Under the pieces are notes generated by a model. That model saw only the letters and a list, made by a program, of their open reading frames with translations, was not told where the DNA came from and did not search any database. 64,000 nt of DNA, taken from NCBI RefSeq assembly GCF_017355915.2, contig NZ_JAFEUV020000002.1:659662-723661 (forward strand), written 5' to 3'. This DNA comes from Telluribacter roseus (GTDB lineage: Bacteria > Bacteroidota > Bacteroidia > Cytophagales > Spirosomataceae). The position numbers were made by a program, and so were the translations under genes. The number at the start of each line of letters is the position of its first letter. Position 1 is the first letter of the stretch. Shown in pieces: positions 43,987 through 52,620 of the stretch.

Positions 43987-44601
43987 ATGTACGAGCTAAT
44001 CAATATATTCATCAGAGCCATTTTTATCGAGAATGTGATCTTCGCCTTCTTCCTGGGGATGTGCTCATTCCTGGCCGTATCTAAGAAGATCAAGACGGCC
44101 TCTGGCCTGGGGCTGGCCGTTATATTCGTAATGGTGCTGACTACCCCCCTCAACTACTTTATCCTGAACTACATGCTGGGCGAAGGGGCCCTGGCCTGGA
44201 TACATCCGTCACTGGCCTCGGTGGATCTGACTTTCCTGGCCTTCATACTCTTTATCTCCACCATCGCCGGTGCCGTGCAGCTGGTCGAGATGAGCGTAGA
44301 GAAGTTTATGCCAGCGCTCTATGCTTCGCTGGGTATCTTTCTGCCGCTCATTACCGTCAACTGCTCCATCCTGGGTACTTCGCTGTTCATGCAGGAGCGC
44401 CAGTATACCTTTGCCGAAACGGCCGTTTTCTCTTTGGGGGCAGGTGTTGGTTTCTTCCTGGCTATTGTGCTGTTGGCGGCCATTCGGGAGCGGCTTCGCT
44501 ACTCCAACGTCCCTCAGCCCCTGCAGGGCCTGGGTATCGCAATGATCATTACGGCTCTGATGGGCCTGGCTTTTCTGAGCTTTTCCGGAATCAAACTTTG
44601 A
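43987..44601 (+). CDS. nqrE: Na(+)-translocating NADH-quinone reductase subunit E
   Basis: The 204-residue protein has six TM helices and the NqrE opening YELINIFIRAIFIENVIFAFFLG, with later LITVNCSILGTSLFMQER. Cys residues in the two half-repeats (FLGMCSFLAV and VNCSILG) match the positions that with NqrD hold the membrane Fe-S centre. ATG 43987 is chosen because it gives the normal N-terminus; the open frame upstream to 43912 is spacer repeat sequence. The leader before the ATG is a CTAAC-type repeat. Confidence 0.95.
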   Translation: MYELINIFIRAIFIENVIFAFFLGMCSFLAVSKKIKTASGLGLAVIFVMVLTTPLNYFILNYMLGEGALAWIHPSLASVDLTFLAFILFISTIAGAVQLVEMSVEKFMPALYASLGIFLPLITVNCSILGTSLFMQERQYTFAETAVFSLGAGVGFFLAIVLLAAIRERLRYSNVPQPLQGLGIAMIITALMGLAFLSFSGIKL

Positions 44602-44607
44602 CCGCCC

Positions 44608-45912
44608 ATGCTACCCGTACTCACCACCAGTGTCGTAGTTTTTATAGTCATCATCCTGCTGCTGGCCTTCCTGATCCTGCTGGCCAAGGAGCGTCTGCTG
44701 CCCCAGCGCGACGTTGCCATCATCATCAATGACAACAGGGATACACCCCTGGTCGTGAAGCCGGGATCGTCGCTGCTGTCTACGCTGGCGGCGCGTAATA
44801 TCTTCCTGTCGTCGGCCTGTGGGGGTGGAGGTACCTGTGCCATGTGCAAGTGCCAGATTTACGAAGGGGGAGGCGAAGTACTACCCACCGAAACCAACCA
44901 CCTCAACCGCCGTCAGGTCAAGGAGCACATCCGGCTGGCGTGTCAGGTCAAGGTCAAGGAGGATATGCGCATAGAGGTACCCGCGGAGGTATTTGGGGTG
45001 AAGAAGTGGGAGTGTACGGTGGAGTCCAACTACAATGTAGCTACGTTTATCAAGGAGTTTATGGTAAAGCTGCCGGAGGGGGAGCATCTGGAATTCAAAG
45101 CGGGTGGGTACATTCAAATCGACATTCCCGAGACGGTAGTGGACTACAAAGACATAGACATCACGGCGCACCCACTTTACCACAACTCGCCCTATAAGTT
45201 TCAGGAGGACTGGGATAAATTTGACTTGTGGTCGCTCAAAATGGTCAATGACGAGCCCCTGTTCCGGGCCTACTCCATGGCCAACCATCCCGCCGAGGGC
45301 AACATCATCAAGCTGACCGTCCGGATCGCCACGCCTCCCTTCGACCGTGCCCGTAACGGGTGGATGGATGTCAATCCGGGCGTAGCTTCTTCCTATATAT
45401 TCAGTCGGAAACCCGGTGATAAGGTAACCATATCAGGCCCCTACGGGGAGTTCTTTATTAAAGATACTGACCGCGAGATGCTCTACGTAGGCGGGGGAGC
45501 CGGTATGGCCCCCATGCGCTCGCACCTGTTCCACCTGTTCCATACCCTGAAGACTGAGCGCAAGGTAACCTTCTTCTACGGGGGCCGTACCCGCAAGGAG
45601 TTGTTTTATATTGATGAGTTCAGGCAGATCGAGAAAGAATTCCCTAACTTTAAATTCGTCGTAGCCCTGGATGGTCCCCTGCCCGAAGACAACTGGACGG
45701 TAAAGAAAGACATTAACGATCCCGAGGGCGACGGATTCATTGGTTTTGTTCATAACGTAGTAATCAAAGAATTCTTGAGTAAACATCCCGCTCCCGAAGA
45801 CCTGGAAGTATACTTCTGCGGTCCACCCATGATGAACCAGTCGGTGCTCAAAATGGCCGATGACTGGGGCATCCCATCCGAAAACGTATCCTTCGACGAC
45901 TTCGGTAGCTAA
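44608..45912 (+). CDS. nqrF: Na(+)-translocating NADH-quinone reductase subunit F
   Basis: The 434-residue NADH-oxidising subunit has an N-terminal TM anchor (~5-27) and a 2Fe-2S ferredoxin domain with Cys71, Cys77, Cys80 and Cys112 ([13 protein letters not shown]...LAC). The FAD-binding RAYSMANH motif and the NAD-binding [12 protein letters not shown] and CGPPMMN segments follow. It ends with the family's FDDFGS. Its stop codon shares one base with the apbE start (TAATG), so the two are translationally coupled. Confidence 0.96.
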   Translation: MLPVLTTSVVVFIVIILLLAFLILLAKERLLPQRDVAIIINDNRDTPLVVKPGSSLLSTLAARNIFLSSACGGGGTCAMCKCQIYEGGGEVLPTETNHLNRRQVKEHIRLACQVKVKEDMRIEVPAEVFGVKKWECTVESNYNVATFIKEFMVKLPEGEHLEFKAGGYIQIDIPETVVDYKDIDITAHPLYHNSPYKFQEDWDKFDLWSLKMVNDEPLFRAYSMANHPAEGNIIKLTVRIATPPFDRARNGWMDVNPGVASSYIFSRKPGDKVTISGPYGEFFIKDTDREMLYVGGGAGMAPMRSHLFHLFHTLKTERKVTFFYGGRTRKELFYIDEFRQIEKEFPNFKFVVALDGPLPEDNWTVKKDINDPEGDGFIGFVHNVVIKEFLSKHPAPEDLEVYFCGPPMMNQSVLKMADDWGIPSENVSFDDFGS

Positions 45913-46910
45913 TGCGGTTAAAGTTCATCTGTGTATGTATAGTTTGGGCGGGTTGGCTGGCAGGATGCCAGTCCACCCGGAAGAGCTATACCCACCTCGA
46001 AGGGCAGGCCCAGGGTACTACCTTCCGGATTGTCTACAACGACTCATTAGCCAGGGATTTCTCGCAGTCGGTGGACAGCATCTTCCGGGTGATTGACCGC
46101 AGCATGTCCCTCTGGGATAGTACTTCCGTGATCAGTGGGCTCAATGCCAACCGCTCCTACGTACGGGCCGATGCGCACTTTACTACCGTGTTCCGGCGAT
46201 CTCAGGAGGTAGCAGCGGATACCAAAGGGTACTTTGACCCCACCGTAGGCCCGCTGGTAAAGGCCTGGGGATTTAGCTATAAGAAAGGCCTGCCGCAGCC
46301 CGACAGGGTCCGGGTGGATAGCTTGTTGCGGCTGGTGGGGTACCAGAAGGTACGGCTGGAAGGGGGACAACTGGTAAAGGAAACTCCCGCCATGGAGATT
46401 GACTTTAATGCCATTGCGCAGGGCTATACGGTGGATGTCATTGCCGGATTTCTTAAAAGCCGAGGTGTACGCAACTACCTGGTAGAGATAGGAGGGGAGG
46501 TACGGGCCGAAGGACAGAATGAACGTAGCGAAGCCTGGCACATAGGCATCGATAAGCCCGTAGATAACCAGGAGGCGGGGCGGCCCCTGCAGACGGTCGT
46601 CCCTCTGAGCGGGCGGGCATTGGCTACCTCGGGTAGTTATCGAAAGTTTGTCGAGCGCGACGGGCGCCGGTACAGCCACGCCATTGACCCGCATACGGGT
46701 GTTCCCATTACACATAACCTGCTTAGTATCTCAGTCATCGCCGACGACTGCATGACCGCCGACGCCTACGCTACTGCTTTTCTGGTAATGGGGCTGGATA
46801 AGGCGCTGCCGATCGCCAAAGCCCATAGGATGGAGCTATACGGAATATACGAAGGGGAGGACGGCGCTCTGCAGGTATACAGTACGCCGGGATTCGGTCA
46901 GAAGGAGTAA
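45912..46910 (+). CDS. apbE: FAD:protein FMN transferase (lipoprotein)
   Basis: The 332-residue protein has a lipobox (WLAGC, Cys19) that anchors it in the envelope. The ApbE domain shows GTTFRIVYND, the flavin/metal motifs EIDFNAIAQGYTVD and VEIGGEVRAEG, RALATSGSYRKF, and the catalytic/Mg region YSHAIDPHTGVP and DDCMTADAYATA. It attaches FMN to Thr of NqrB and NqrC. Its coupling to nqrF supports that role directly. Confidence 0.95.
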   Translation: MRLKFICVCIVWAGWLAGCQSTRKSYTHLEGQAQGTTFRIVYNDSLARDFSQSVDSIFRVIDRSMSLWDSTSVISGLNANRSYVRADAHFTTVFRRSQEVAADTKGYFDPTVGPLVKAWGFSYKKGLPQPDRVRVDSLLRLVGYQKVRLEGGQLVKETPAMEIDFNAIAQGYTVDVIAGFLKSRGVRNYLVEIGGEVRAEGQNERSEAWHIGIDKPVDNQEAGRPLQTVVPLSGRALATSGSYRKFVERDGRRYSHAIDPHTGVPITHNLLSISVIADDCMTADAYATAFLVMGLDKALPIAKAHRMELYGIYEGEDGALQVYSTPGFGQKE

Positions 46911-46924
46911 GTTTTAGATCATTA

Positions 46925-47146
46925 TCATCCTTTCTCACTCTTCACTACCTCCTCCTCCTGCTTCTCGCAGGCTTCGCCCGCTTTGCGGCCGCATACCCCA
47001 CAGGTAGCGCCCTCATTGCGTAGGAGTGGATTGTTATTGGCGCAGGTACCTCTGAACTCTCCCCCCTTCACAAAAAGCAGGCGCAGGCTGAACAGGAAAA
47101 ATCCGAACAGCACCAGTAGGATCGACACTATCAGAACAGGTACCAT
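46925..47146 (-). CDS. nqrM: NqrM-like small membrane protein (Na-NQR maturation)
   Basis: The 73-residue protein has one TM helix (residues ~2-25), then GEFRGTCANNN with Cys35 and ATCGVCG with Cys49/Cys52, and another Cys60 in a charged tail. NqrM (DUF539) proteins are small, single-TM and share a G-(T/S)C...C-xx-C pattern needed to insert the NqrD/E Fe-S centre. It is convergent with apbE, 14 bp away, which strongly supports the link. Identification rests on this pattern and context, not a search. Confidence 0.65.
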   Translation of the reverse strand: MVPVLIVSILLVLFGFFLFSLRLLFVKGGEFRGTCANNNPLLRNEGATCGVCGRKAGEACEKQEEEVVKSEKG

Positions 47147-47292
47147 ACGTCTCTTTTTCAGTGAATATACAAAGAATCAGCTTCAATAGAAATTTAATAA
47201 TAAATTTCTTATAAGTATTTGTATTTTATATAGCCGGTGCTTATATTCGATACGTTGTACTTTTCTCTTTACTATCTCAAAATGAAAAAGTT

Positions 47293-47727
47293 ATGATCTC
47301 AGTCAAAAAACTGCTGTATGACAAGCCTACGTCAGGCGTATGGAGTGTAACACCTGCAACTACCGTTATTGACACCCTGTATTTTATGTCCGACAAAAAT
47401 ATCGGAGCCGTAGTGGTGCTGGATGGAGAAGAACTGGTAGGTATTTTCTCCGAAAGGGACTACGCCCGCAAGGGGATTGTCCAGGGACGCAAAGCCAGCA
47501 GTACCCCCATTAGTGAGGTTATGACGAGTCCTGTATTCACGGTTTCGTCGGATATGGGTATTCAGGAGTGTATGAAGCTGTTCAGCGAAAAGAAGATCCG
47601 ACACCTGCCCGTGGTGGATCAGGGACGGGTCGTAGGGGTACTTAGTATTGGAGATATTGTTAACTCTATCATGAGTGAGCAGCGGCAGCACATTCAGTTT
47701 CTGGAACACTATATTACCAACGCCTGA
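47293..47727 (+). CDS. CBS-domain-pair protein
   Basis: The 144-residue cytoplasmic protein consists almost only of two CBS domains (~15-70, TVIDTLYFMSDKNIGAVVVL and GIFSERDYARKGI; ~78-140, MGIQECMKLFSEKKIRHLPVV and VGVLSIGDIVNSI). Such stand-alone pairs bind adenine nucleotides and report energy state; the SERDY motif is common in them. It is divergent from the NqrM-like gene with a 146-bp AT-rich shared promoter region. Partner unknown. Confidence 0.9.
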   Translation: MISVKKLLYDKPTSGVWSVTPATTVIDTLYFMSDKNIGAVVVLDGEELVGIFSERDYARKGIVQGRKASSTPISEVMTSPVFTVSSDMGIQECMKLFSEKKIRHLPVVDQGRVVGVLSIGDIVNSIMSEQRQHIQFLEHYITNA

Positions 47728-47884
47728 CGCCTATCCACCTACCTTTACGCTTTCCTTAGTAGCTTGCTGATTTCCCCGTTGTTTTACTGCCACCGGCTAG
47801 CCCGGATGGTCTCACTCCCCTTGTGCCCGTACCGTTGGGCCTGATCTTTCATCTTTACAAAAAAATATTTGTATAGTTTACAAC

Positions 47885-47927
47885 CCCTTTGGTTTATACC
47901 GACTCTATGTAGGTGTAAACCAAAGGG
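47885..47927. promoter_or_regulatory. Inverted repeat just before the Kazal-type gene
   Basis: CCCTTTGGTTTA (47885-47896) pairs with TAAACCAAAGGG (47916-47927), a perfect 12-bp stem with 19-nt spacing, ending 12 bp before the start codon. GTTTACA also occurs just upstream. It could be a repressor site or an RNA hairpin controlling translation. The rest of 47728-47884 shows no gene. Confidence 0.5.
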
Positions 47928-47939
47928 AACAGAAGAGCT

Positions 47940-48176
47940 ATGCAACTGATTTCGAAAACCACCCTGCTGGTACTGCTGCTTTGGGGGAGCCTACCCGGAT
48001 GCCAGGATCAGGATGCAGTAAAAGACTGCCAGGAGCGTCCCCGCGACGACCGGGCCTGTTACGAGATATATGCTCCTGTGTGCGGGTGTAATGGCAAGAC
48101 CTACCCCAACGACTGTGAAGCTCTGGCGGCGGGCATTACCCGCTTTACGGAGGGGCCTTGTGCCAAAGCGGACTAA
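47940..48176 (+). CDS. Kazal-type protease-inhibitor-like lipoprotein
   Basis: The 78-residue protein has a lipobox (SLPGC, Cys21). The mature part is one Kazal-like domain with ACYEIYAPVCGCNGKTYPNDCEA in two overlapping halves, then GI-RFTEGPC. Six Cys lie after the lipobox, as expected for a disulfide-rich inhibitor fold. In the family this loop blocks serine proteases; targets of bacterial members are mostly unknown. It is followed 60 bp later by another lipoprotein gene. Confidence 0.88.
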   Translation: MQLISKTTLLVLLLWGSLPGCQDQDAVKDCQERPRDDRACYEIYAPVCGCNGKTYPNDCEALAAGITRFTEGPCAKAD

Positions 48177-48236
48177 GACGCTAGCCGGTATAGTTTTAAT
48201 AAGTTATCACCTTAAACAAAAAATTGATTAGCCATT

Positions 48237-48596
48237 ATGAAACTAGTAATCACACTATTTGGGCTGCTGGCGTGGGTAAGTTGCCAGGATAATGAAGTAC
48301 CTCTCGAGAATGTCGTTGATACGGAGGCTACCGTAGTGAGCAATCTGGCCGCCGATGGCTGTGACTGGCACATCGAGGTAGCGTCGGGCGAGCAGACCTA
48401 CTACTATGTACCTACCAAAGCGACCGAAAATAAATTGAAGGCAGCTGTGGCCGAATGGAGAACCGAAAATAGCTACAGCTTTACCCCTATTACCGTTAAG
48501 TATCGTGCTACCAGCGGAAAGCAGCAGGTAGAGTGCGGCTGGGGTAAGAAGGGCGAGTTTACGGAGATTGAGATCATGGAAGTAAAGAAGAAATAG
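48237..48596 (+). CDS. Small lipoprotein, paralogue of the one at 39038
   Basis: The 119-residue protein has a lipoprotein signal (FGLLAWVSC, Cys16), then a small beta-rich domain with two Cys (DGCDWH and VECGWG). It mirrors the protein at 39038 across its whole length, so the two bracket the nqr region as dispersed duplicates. Family not recognised. It follows the Kazal-type lipoprotein gene in the same direction and precedes composite element copy D. Confidence 0.8.
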   Translation: MKLVITLFGLLAWVSCQDNEVPLENVVDTEATVVSNLAADGCDWHIEVASGEQTYYYVPTKATENKLKAAVAEWRTENSYSFTPITVKYRATSGKQQVECGWGKKGEFTEIEIMEVKKK

Positions 48597-48608
48597 CAGA
48601 CAGTAACT

Positions 48609-48713
48609 GTTCGGCTGCGTACGTGAAGTGTCCGGTATCGGGCACTTTTTGTTTTATATAAATAGTTAACTATCAGGTTATCAGTACGTTGTTTTTTTGG
48701 GTATAGTTATTGG
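48609..48713 (+). promoter_or_regulatory. Composite palindrome/sigma-54-like element, copy D
   Basis: The imperfect palindrome GTGTCCGGTATCGGGCAC (48628-48645, centre 48636.5) is followed by TTATCAG ending at 48684, again 47.5 nt from the centre. After 14 nt comes GGGTATAGTTATTGG at 48699-48713. A GTTCG half-site lies at 48609-48613. It precedes the DUF4097 gene at 48801. Confidence 0.6.
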
Positions 48714-48800
48714 ATGAGTAATGACAGTAAAATTATTAATGGAGGGACGCAACCTCAGCGAGTTATTAATCATCCTTAAAAAAATAACTAACCAATAACC

Positions 48801-49838
48801 ATGAAAAATAAAAGTATACTCCTGCTCATCTGGGTACTGGTAGCCTCCGCCGCCGCCTATGCTCAGTCCAACGACGAGACGCCTTACTCGACCAAAACAT
48901 TTTCCGGCTCGCTCAGCGCCCTGCGCGTCGAAACTTCCGGGGGCTCCATCAGTGTAGAGGGAAACAACAGCAGCGGCGTCAAGGTAGAGATGTACGTGCG
49001 CCCCAACAACTGGAACGGCCGTGACAACCTGAGCAGCAAGGAGATCGAAGAGCGCCTGCAGGACTACGACATAGACATCCGGACCGAGGGCAGCACGGTC
49101 ATAGCGACCGCCAAGCGCCGCAACCGTGACAACGACTGGAAGCGGAGCCTTTCTATCGGTTTTAAAGTGTATACTCCCCGTAACATGCAGACCAACCTCC
49201 GCACCAGCGGCGGCAGCATCCGGATCGCCTCCCTGACGGGCGAGCAGAATTTTACCACCAGTGGCGGTAGCATCAAGGTACGTGACCTGGATGGCGTAGT
49301 GCGTGGACGTACCTCCGGCGGTAGCATCGAGGTAGACAAGTGCTCGAAGGATGTAGAGCTCGTAACGAGCGGGGGGAGTATCAAAGCCAATGACCTGAAT
49401 GGTAAGATTATGCTGAGAACTTCCGGGGGCAGTATAGCCCTTAATAACCTGGATGGCGACATCGAGGCTAAGACCAGCGGGGGCAGTATCAAAGGCGAAG
49501 GGATCAAAGGAGCCCTGAACACGGGTACTTCCGGGGGCTCCATTCGTTTGGCCGGAGTGGCCGCCAGCCTGCGGGCCAGCACCAGCGCCGGAGCTATTGA
49601 AGTAGACTTTGATAAACTAGGCGATTACGTAACCCTGGCTACCTCGGCGGGTAGTGTGCGGGTACACATGCCGCTGGACAAAGGGTTGGACCTGGACCTG
49701 CGTGGCAACAAGGTAAATGTACCTCTGAAGAACTTCAGCGGCCACGCCGGTAATGACCGCGTAGAAGGCCGCCTGAATGGGGGTGGTATACCGGTGAAGC
49801 TGTCAGCGAGCAGCGGTAGCGTTTACATCAACCAGTAG
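48801..49838 (+). CDS. DUF4097-family protein with exact 18-residue TSGGSI repeats
   Basis: The 345-residue exported protein (signal peptide ending AAAYAQ) contains seven consecutive 18-residue units starting TSGGSI from about residue 135 to 260, followed by degenerate TSAGAI and TSAGSV units. One more TSGGSI lies near residue 46. This strict period indicates a beta-solenoid with a Thr/Ser/Gly face. It is related to the DUF4097 proteins at 1577 and 2478 but far more regular. Copy D of the composite promoter-like element upstream suggests co-regulation with the permeases. Confidence 0.88.
   Translation: MKNKSILLLIWVLVASAAAYAQSNDETPYSTKTFSGSLSALRVETSGGSISVEGNNSSGVKVEMYVRPNNWNGRDNLSSKEIEERLQDYDIDIRTEGSTVIATAKRRNRDNDWKRSLSIGFKVYTPRNMQTNLRTSGGSIRIASLTGEQNFTTSGGSIKVRDLDGVVRGRTSGGSIEVDKCSKDVELVTSGGSIKANDLNGKIMLRTSGGSIALNNLDGDIEAKTSGGSIKGEGIKGALNTGTSGGSIRLAGVAASLRASTSAGAIEVDFDKLGDYVTLATSAGSVRVHMPLDKGLDLDLRGNKVNVPLKNFSGHAGNDRVEGRLNGGGIPVKLSASSGSVYINQ
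49203..49580 (+). repeat. 54-bp in-frame tandem repeats (TSGGSI units)
   Basis: Seven units of 54 bp, each opening with codons for Thr-Ser-Gly-Gly-Ser-Ile. Synonymous codons differ between units, so selection on the protein rather than recent DNA slippage keeps the period. Confidence 0.85.
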
Positions 49839-49868
49839 CAACTACTTATAGCGTGTTTTTGAGGCTTG

Positions 49869-49971
49869 TTCGCCTATGAACAAAAGTGTCCGATATCGGA
49901 CACTTTTGTTTTTTATGGGTATGCTAAATGCTTGATTTACAGCTAGAATTGCATATTGGCATAGCTTTTAG
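49869..49971 (+). promoter_or_regulatory. Composite palindrome/sigma-54-like element, copy C
   Basis: A perfect 32-nt palindrome (49879-49910, core GTGTCCGATATCGGACAC with AACAAAA/TTTTGTT flanks) has its centre at 49894.5. TTGATTTACAG ends at 49942, 47.5 nt away, and after 14 nt TGGCATAGCTTTTAG follows at 49957-49971; here the -12 half is the weakest of the five. It precedes the permease at 50091. Confidence 0.65.
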
Positions 49972-50090
49972 TACTAGTAAGGTACCTGTCAGGTGGAACA
50001 GTGTACGTAATTTCCATCTATTAGCCATGAATTTTTGATGAACAGGAGAAGCTAAAAGTAAGTACCTACCAGCTAACTACCTAAACCGCC

Positions 50091-52502
50091 ATGATCCTTA
50101 ACTACTTCAAAATCGCCTGGAGAAATCTGCTTAGAAATCAGACGTACGCGCTGCTTAATATAGGAGGTCTTTCGCTGGGCTTAGCCTGTGCTCTGCTGGT
50201 GTTCTGGTTTATCCGGTTCCAGACAACCCACGACGACTACCATACCAACATCGACCGTATCTATCAGGTCACGACTGAGTTCAGGTTTGATGGTAGCAGC
50301 TACTCACGGGGAGTACCTACTCCTATGTGGAAGGCCATGCGTACCGAACTGCCCAAACTGACTACCGGTATGTGCCTGGGCGCTTATGACCTGCTGCTGG
50401 CTACGCTGGATGCGAATGGAAAACCCCAGAAGAAGTTCAAAGAGGAAGGGCCGAAGTCGGCCTATGTACAGCCTGAGTACTTCTCTATTTTTGATTATAC
50501 CTGGCAGGTAGGCAACGCCAAGCAGGCGCTGAGCAAGCCCAATACCATTGTACTGAGTGAGCGGATGGCGGAGAAGTACTTTGGTAAGGAAAATCCCATC
50601 GGAAAAATCATTCGTCTGGAAAACCAGCTGGACCTGGAAGTAACAGGTATTGTCGGTAATCCACGTGAAAATACAAACCTGCCCTACGAGTTTTTTGTGT
50701 CCTTTGAGACCCTTCCGGCCAACCCTAAGTTCAGACACGGAGGCTCCGATCTGGAACACTGGGGAGGCGTTAACTCCAATACCTTTTGTTTTACCCTGCT
50801 TCCTGAAAACGTAAGTGCGGCGTACGTTCAGAAGCAGCTGGAAATGATCAACAAGAAGTACCACGGCGAAAACGACTATAAGTCATACTTTCACCACCTG
50901 GTCCCTTTCCGCGAAATACACCACTCCGAGACCTACTACGGCTCTATGCCCATGAAGTGGATCTGGATCATGGGGGCTATCGGTCTGTTTCTGATTGTGA
51001 CCGCCTGCTTCAACTTCATCAATATGGCTACGGCGCAGGCGATGCGGCGCTCCAAAGAAGTAGGGGTACGCAAGTCCATCGGTGGTACCAAGAGCCAGGT
51101 ATTTGTTCAGTTCCTGATCGAAACTACCCTCATCACCCTGGCTGCTATGGTTGTGGGATTGGGTATAGCGGCCAGTATCCTGCCCAATGCCAGCGAATGG
51201 CTCGAACAACCCGGCGCCTGGCCTACCAGCGTGGCCTGGTCCGATGCTATGCTGTGGCTGTTTCTGGCCGGGTTGCTGGTCGTAGTAGTGCTGCTGGCGG
51301 GCTCCTATCCGGGGCTGATCCTGGCGGGCTTCCGTCCGGTACTTGCCCTGAAAGGCTCCGTCACTACCCGTCATATCGGCGGTATGTCGGTACGCCGGGG
51401 CCTGATCGTATTTCAGTTTGTGCTGATCCAGTTGCTGGTAATCTGTACGCTGGTGGTCAATAACCAGGTGGACTTCATGCTGAATAAATCCGTCGGATAC
51501 GAGACCAAAGGCATTGTACAGGTACCAATACCCGCTCCTGACAAGATCAACCAGGCTACCTTCCGCGAAAGACTACTGACCATACCCGGTGTCGCCGACG
51601 CTTCGTTCTGCCTGTTTATGCCAACTGATCAGTCCGCCAATACAACGAATTTCCGGTACGATACCCGCCAGAAGGACGAAGTATGGCAGATCAGTACCAA
51701 AAACGCAGATCACAACTACATCAAAACATTTGGTCTGCAGCTCGTAGCCGGCCAGAACATACCTCAGAGTGACACCACCCGGGGGTACCTGATCAACGAA
51801 AAGGCCGTAGAGCGTCTGGGGCTGAAAAGTCCGAACGAAGCCCTCGGCAAGACCCTGCGTGTCTGGGGCAAGCCCGCACCCATCTATGGTGTACTCAAAA
51901 ACTGGAACAATACCTCTTTCCAGAACGATATCGATCCCATAGCGATATTTACCTGGAAGGATATTCATCATAGCTGCGGCATAAAGCTCAAGGCCGCTAA
52001 CCTGCAGCAGACCATGAAGGACGTAGAGAAGCTGTGGAACGAGTACTTTCCCGACCACCTCTACGAGCAGCACTTCCTGGACGACCGAATTGCCGAAAGC
52101 TACCAACTGGAAAAGATCATGCTGAAGCTCATCCGGGTGTTTTCGCTGATCGCTATCTTTATCGGCTGCCTGGGCTTGTACGGTCTGGTGAAGTTTATGG
52201 CCTCTCAGAAGACCAAGGAGATTGGTGTCCGGAAGGTACTAGGCGCCAGCCTGACGAGTATACTTTCTCTTTTTGGTAAAGAAATCGCGCTCCTTATCGT
52301 CGTTGCTTTTGTGATAGCCGCACCGGCGGGGTGGTACATGATGCAGTCCTGGCTGGAAGACTATTCCTACAAGATACCCATTGGAGCCGGCATTATGCTG
52401 CTGGCCATCGCACTGACGTTCCTGGTTGCCGTAGTCACTGCCAGCTATGAATCCATGAAAGCCGCCCTGGCCAACCCGGTAAAGTCACTACGATCTGAAT
52501 AA
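50091..52502 (+). CDS. FtsX/MacB-type ABC permease, paralogue 12
   Basis: The 803-residue permease opens the second array behind composite element copy C. Coupling motifs are SKEVGVRKSIGGT near residue 322 and SQKTKEIGVRKVLGAS near 706, with Lys replacing the usual Arg of QRTKE. It pairs by eye with paralogue 13, sharing NPIGK(I/T)IRL, SWGG/HWGG-VNS/FSG, QKTKEIGVRK and a LFGKE segment before the last TM helices. The tail is ALANPVKSLRSE, with Ala for Met. Confidence 0.93.
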   Translation: MILNYFKIAWRNLLRNQTYALLNIGGLSLGLACALLVFWFIRFQTTHDDYHTNIDRIYQVTTEFRFDGSSYSRGVPTPMWKAMRTELPKLTTGMCLGAYDLLLATLDANGKPQKKFKEEGPKSAYVQPEYFSIFDYTWQVGNAKQALSKPNTIVLSERMAEKYFGKENPIGKIIRLENQLDLEVTGIVGNPRENTNLPYEFFVSFETLPANPKFRHGGSDLEHWGGVNSNTFCFTLLPENVSAAYVQKQLEMINKKYHGENDYKSYFHHLVPFREIHHSETYYGSMPMKWIWIMGAIGLFLIVTACFNFINMATAQAMRRSKEVGVRKSIGGTKSQVFVQFLIETTLITLAAMVVGLGIAASILPNASEWLEQPGAWPTSVAWSDAMLWLFLAGLLVVVVLLAGSYPGLILAGFRPVLALKGSVTTRHIGGMSVRRGLIVFQFVLIQLLVICTLVVNNQVDFMLNKSVGYETKGIVQVPIPAPDKINQATFRERLLTIPGVADASFCLFMPTDQSANTTNFRYDTRQKDEVWQISTKNADHNYIKTFGLQLVAGQNIPQSDTTRGYLINEKAVERLGLKSPNEALGKTLRVWGKPAPIYGVLKNWNNTSFQNDIDPIAIFTWKDIHHSCGIKLKAANLQQTMKDVEKLWNEYFPDHLYEQHFLDDRIAESYQLEKIMLKLIRVFSLIAIFIGCLGLYGLVKFMASQKTKEIGVRKVLGASLTSILSLFGKEIALLIVVAFVIAAPAGWYMMQSWLEDYSYKIPIGAGIMLLAIALTFLVAVVTASYESMKAALANPVKSLRSE

Positions 52503-52615
52503 TAGGGAAGAGGAGGAAAGGAGGAAAGTGTCGAAAGTGTTTTTCTCCCTTCTTTTTTCCACAAAGCGGCCTCCCTTCCTCCTTTTCTCCATTCGAACCT
52601 TTTATCCTTTAGCAA
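52503..52615. repeat. Purine/pyrimidine spacer, GTGTCGAAAGT version
   Basis: GGGAAGAGGAGGAAAGGAGG, then AAAGTGTCGAAAGTG, then CTCCCTTCTTTTTTCC and CTTCCTCCTTTTCTCC, then ATTCGAACCTTTTATCCTTT. The open frame through it upstream of 52621 is not a convincing extension of the next gene. Confidence 0.6.
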
Positions 52616-52620
52616 TAGCC

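Noticed and set aside
49203..49580. Regular spacing of TSGGSI codons as a possible CRISPR-like or DNA repeat
   Set aside because: The repeats are in frame within a coding sequence, with synonymous variation and no unique spacers.
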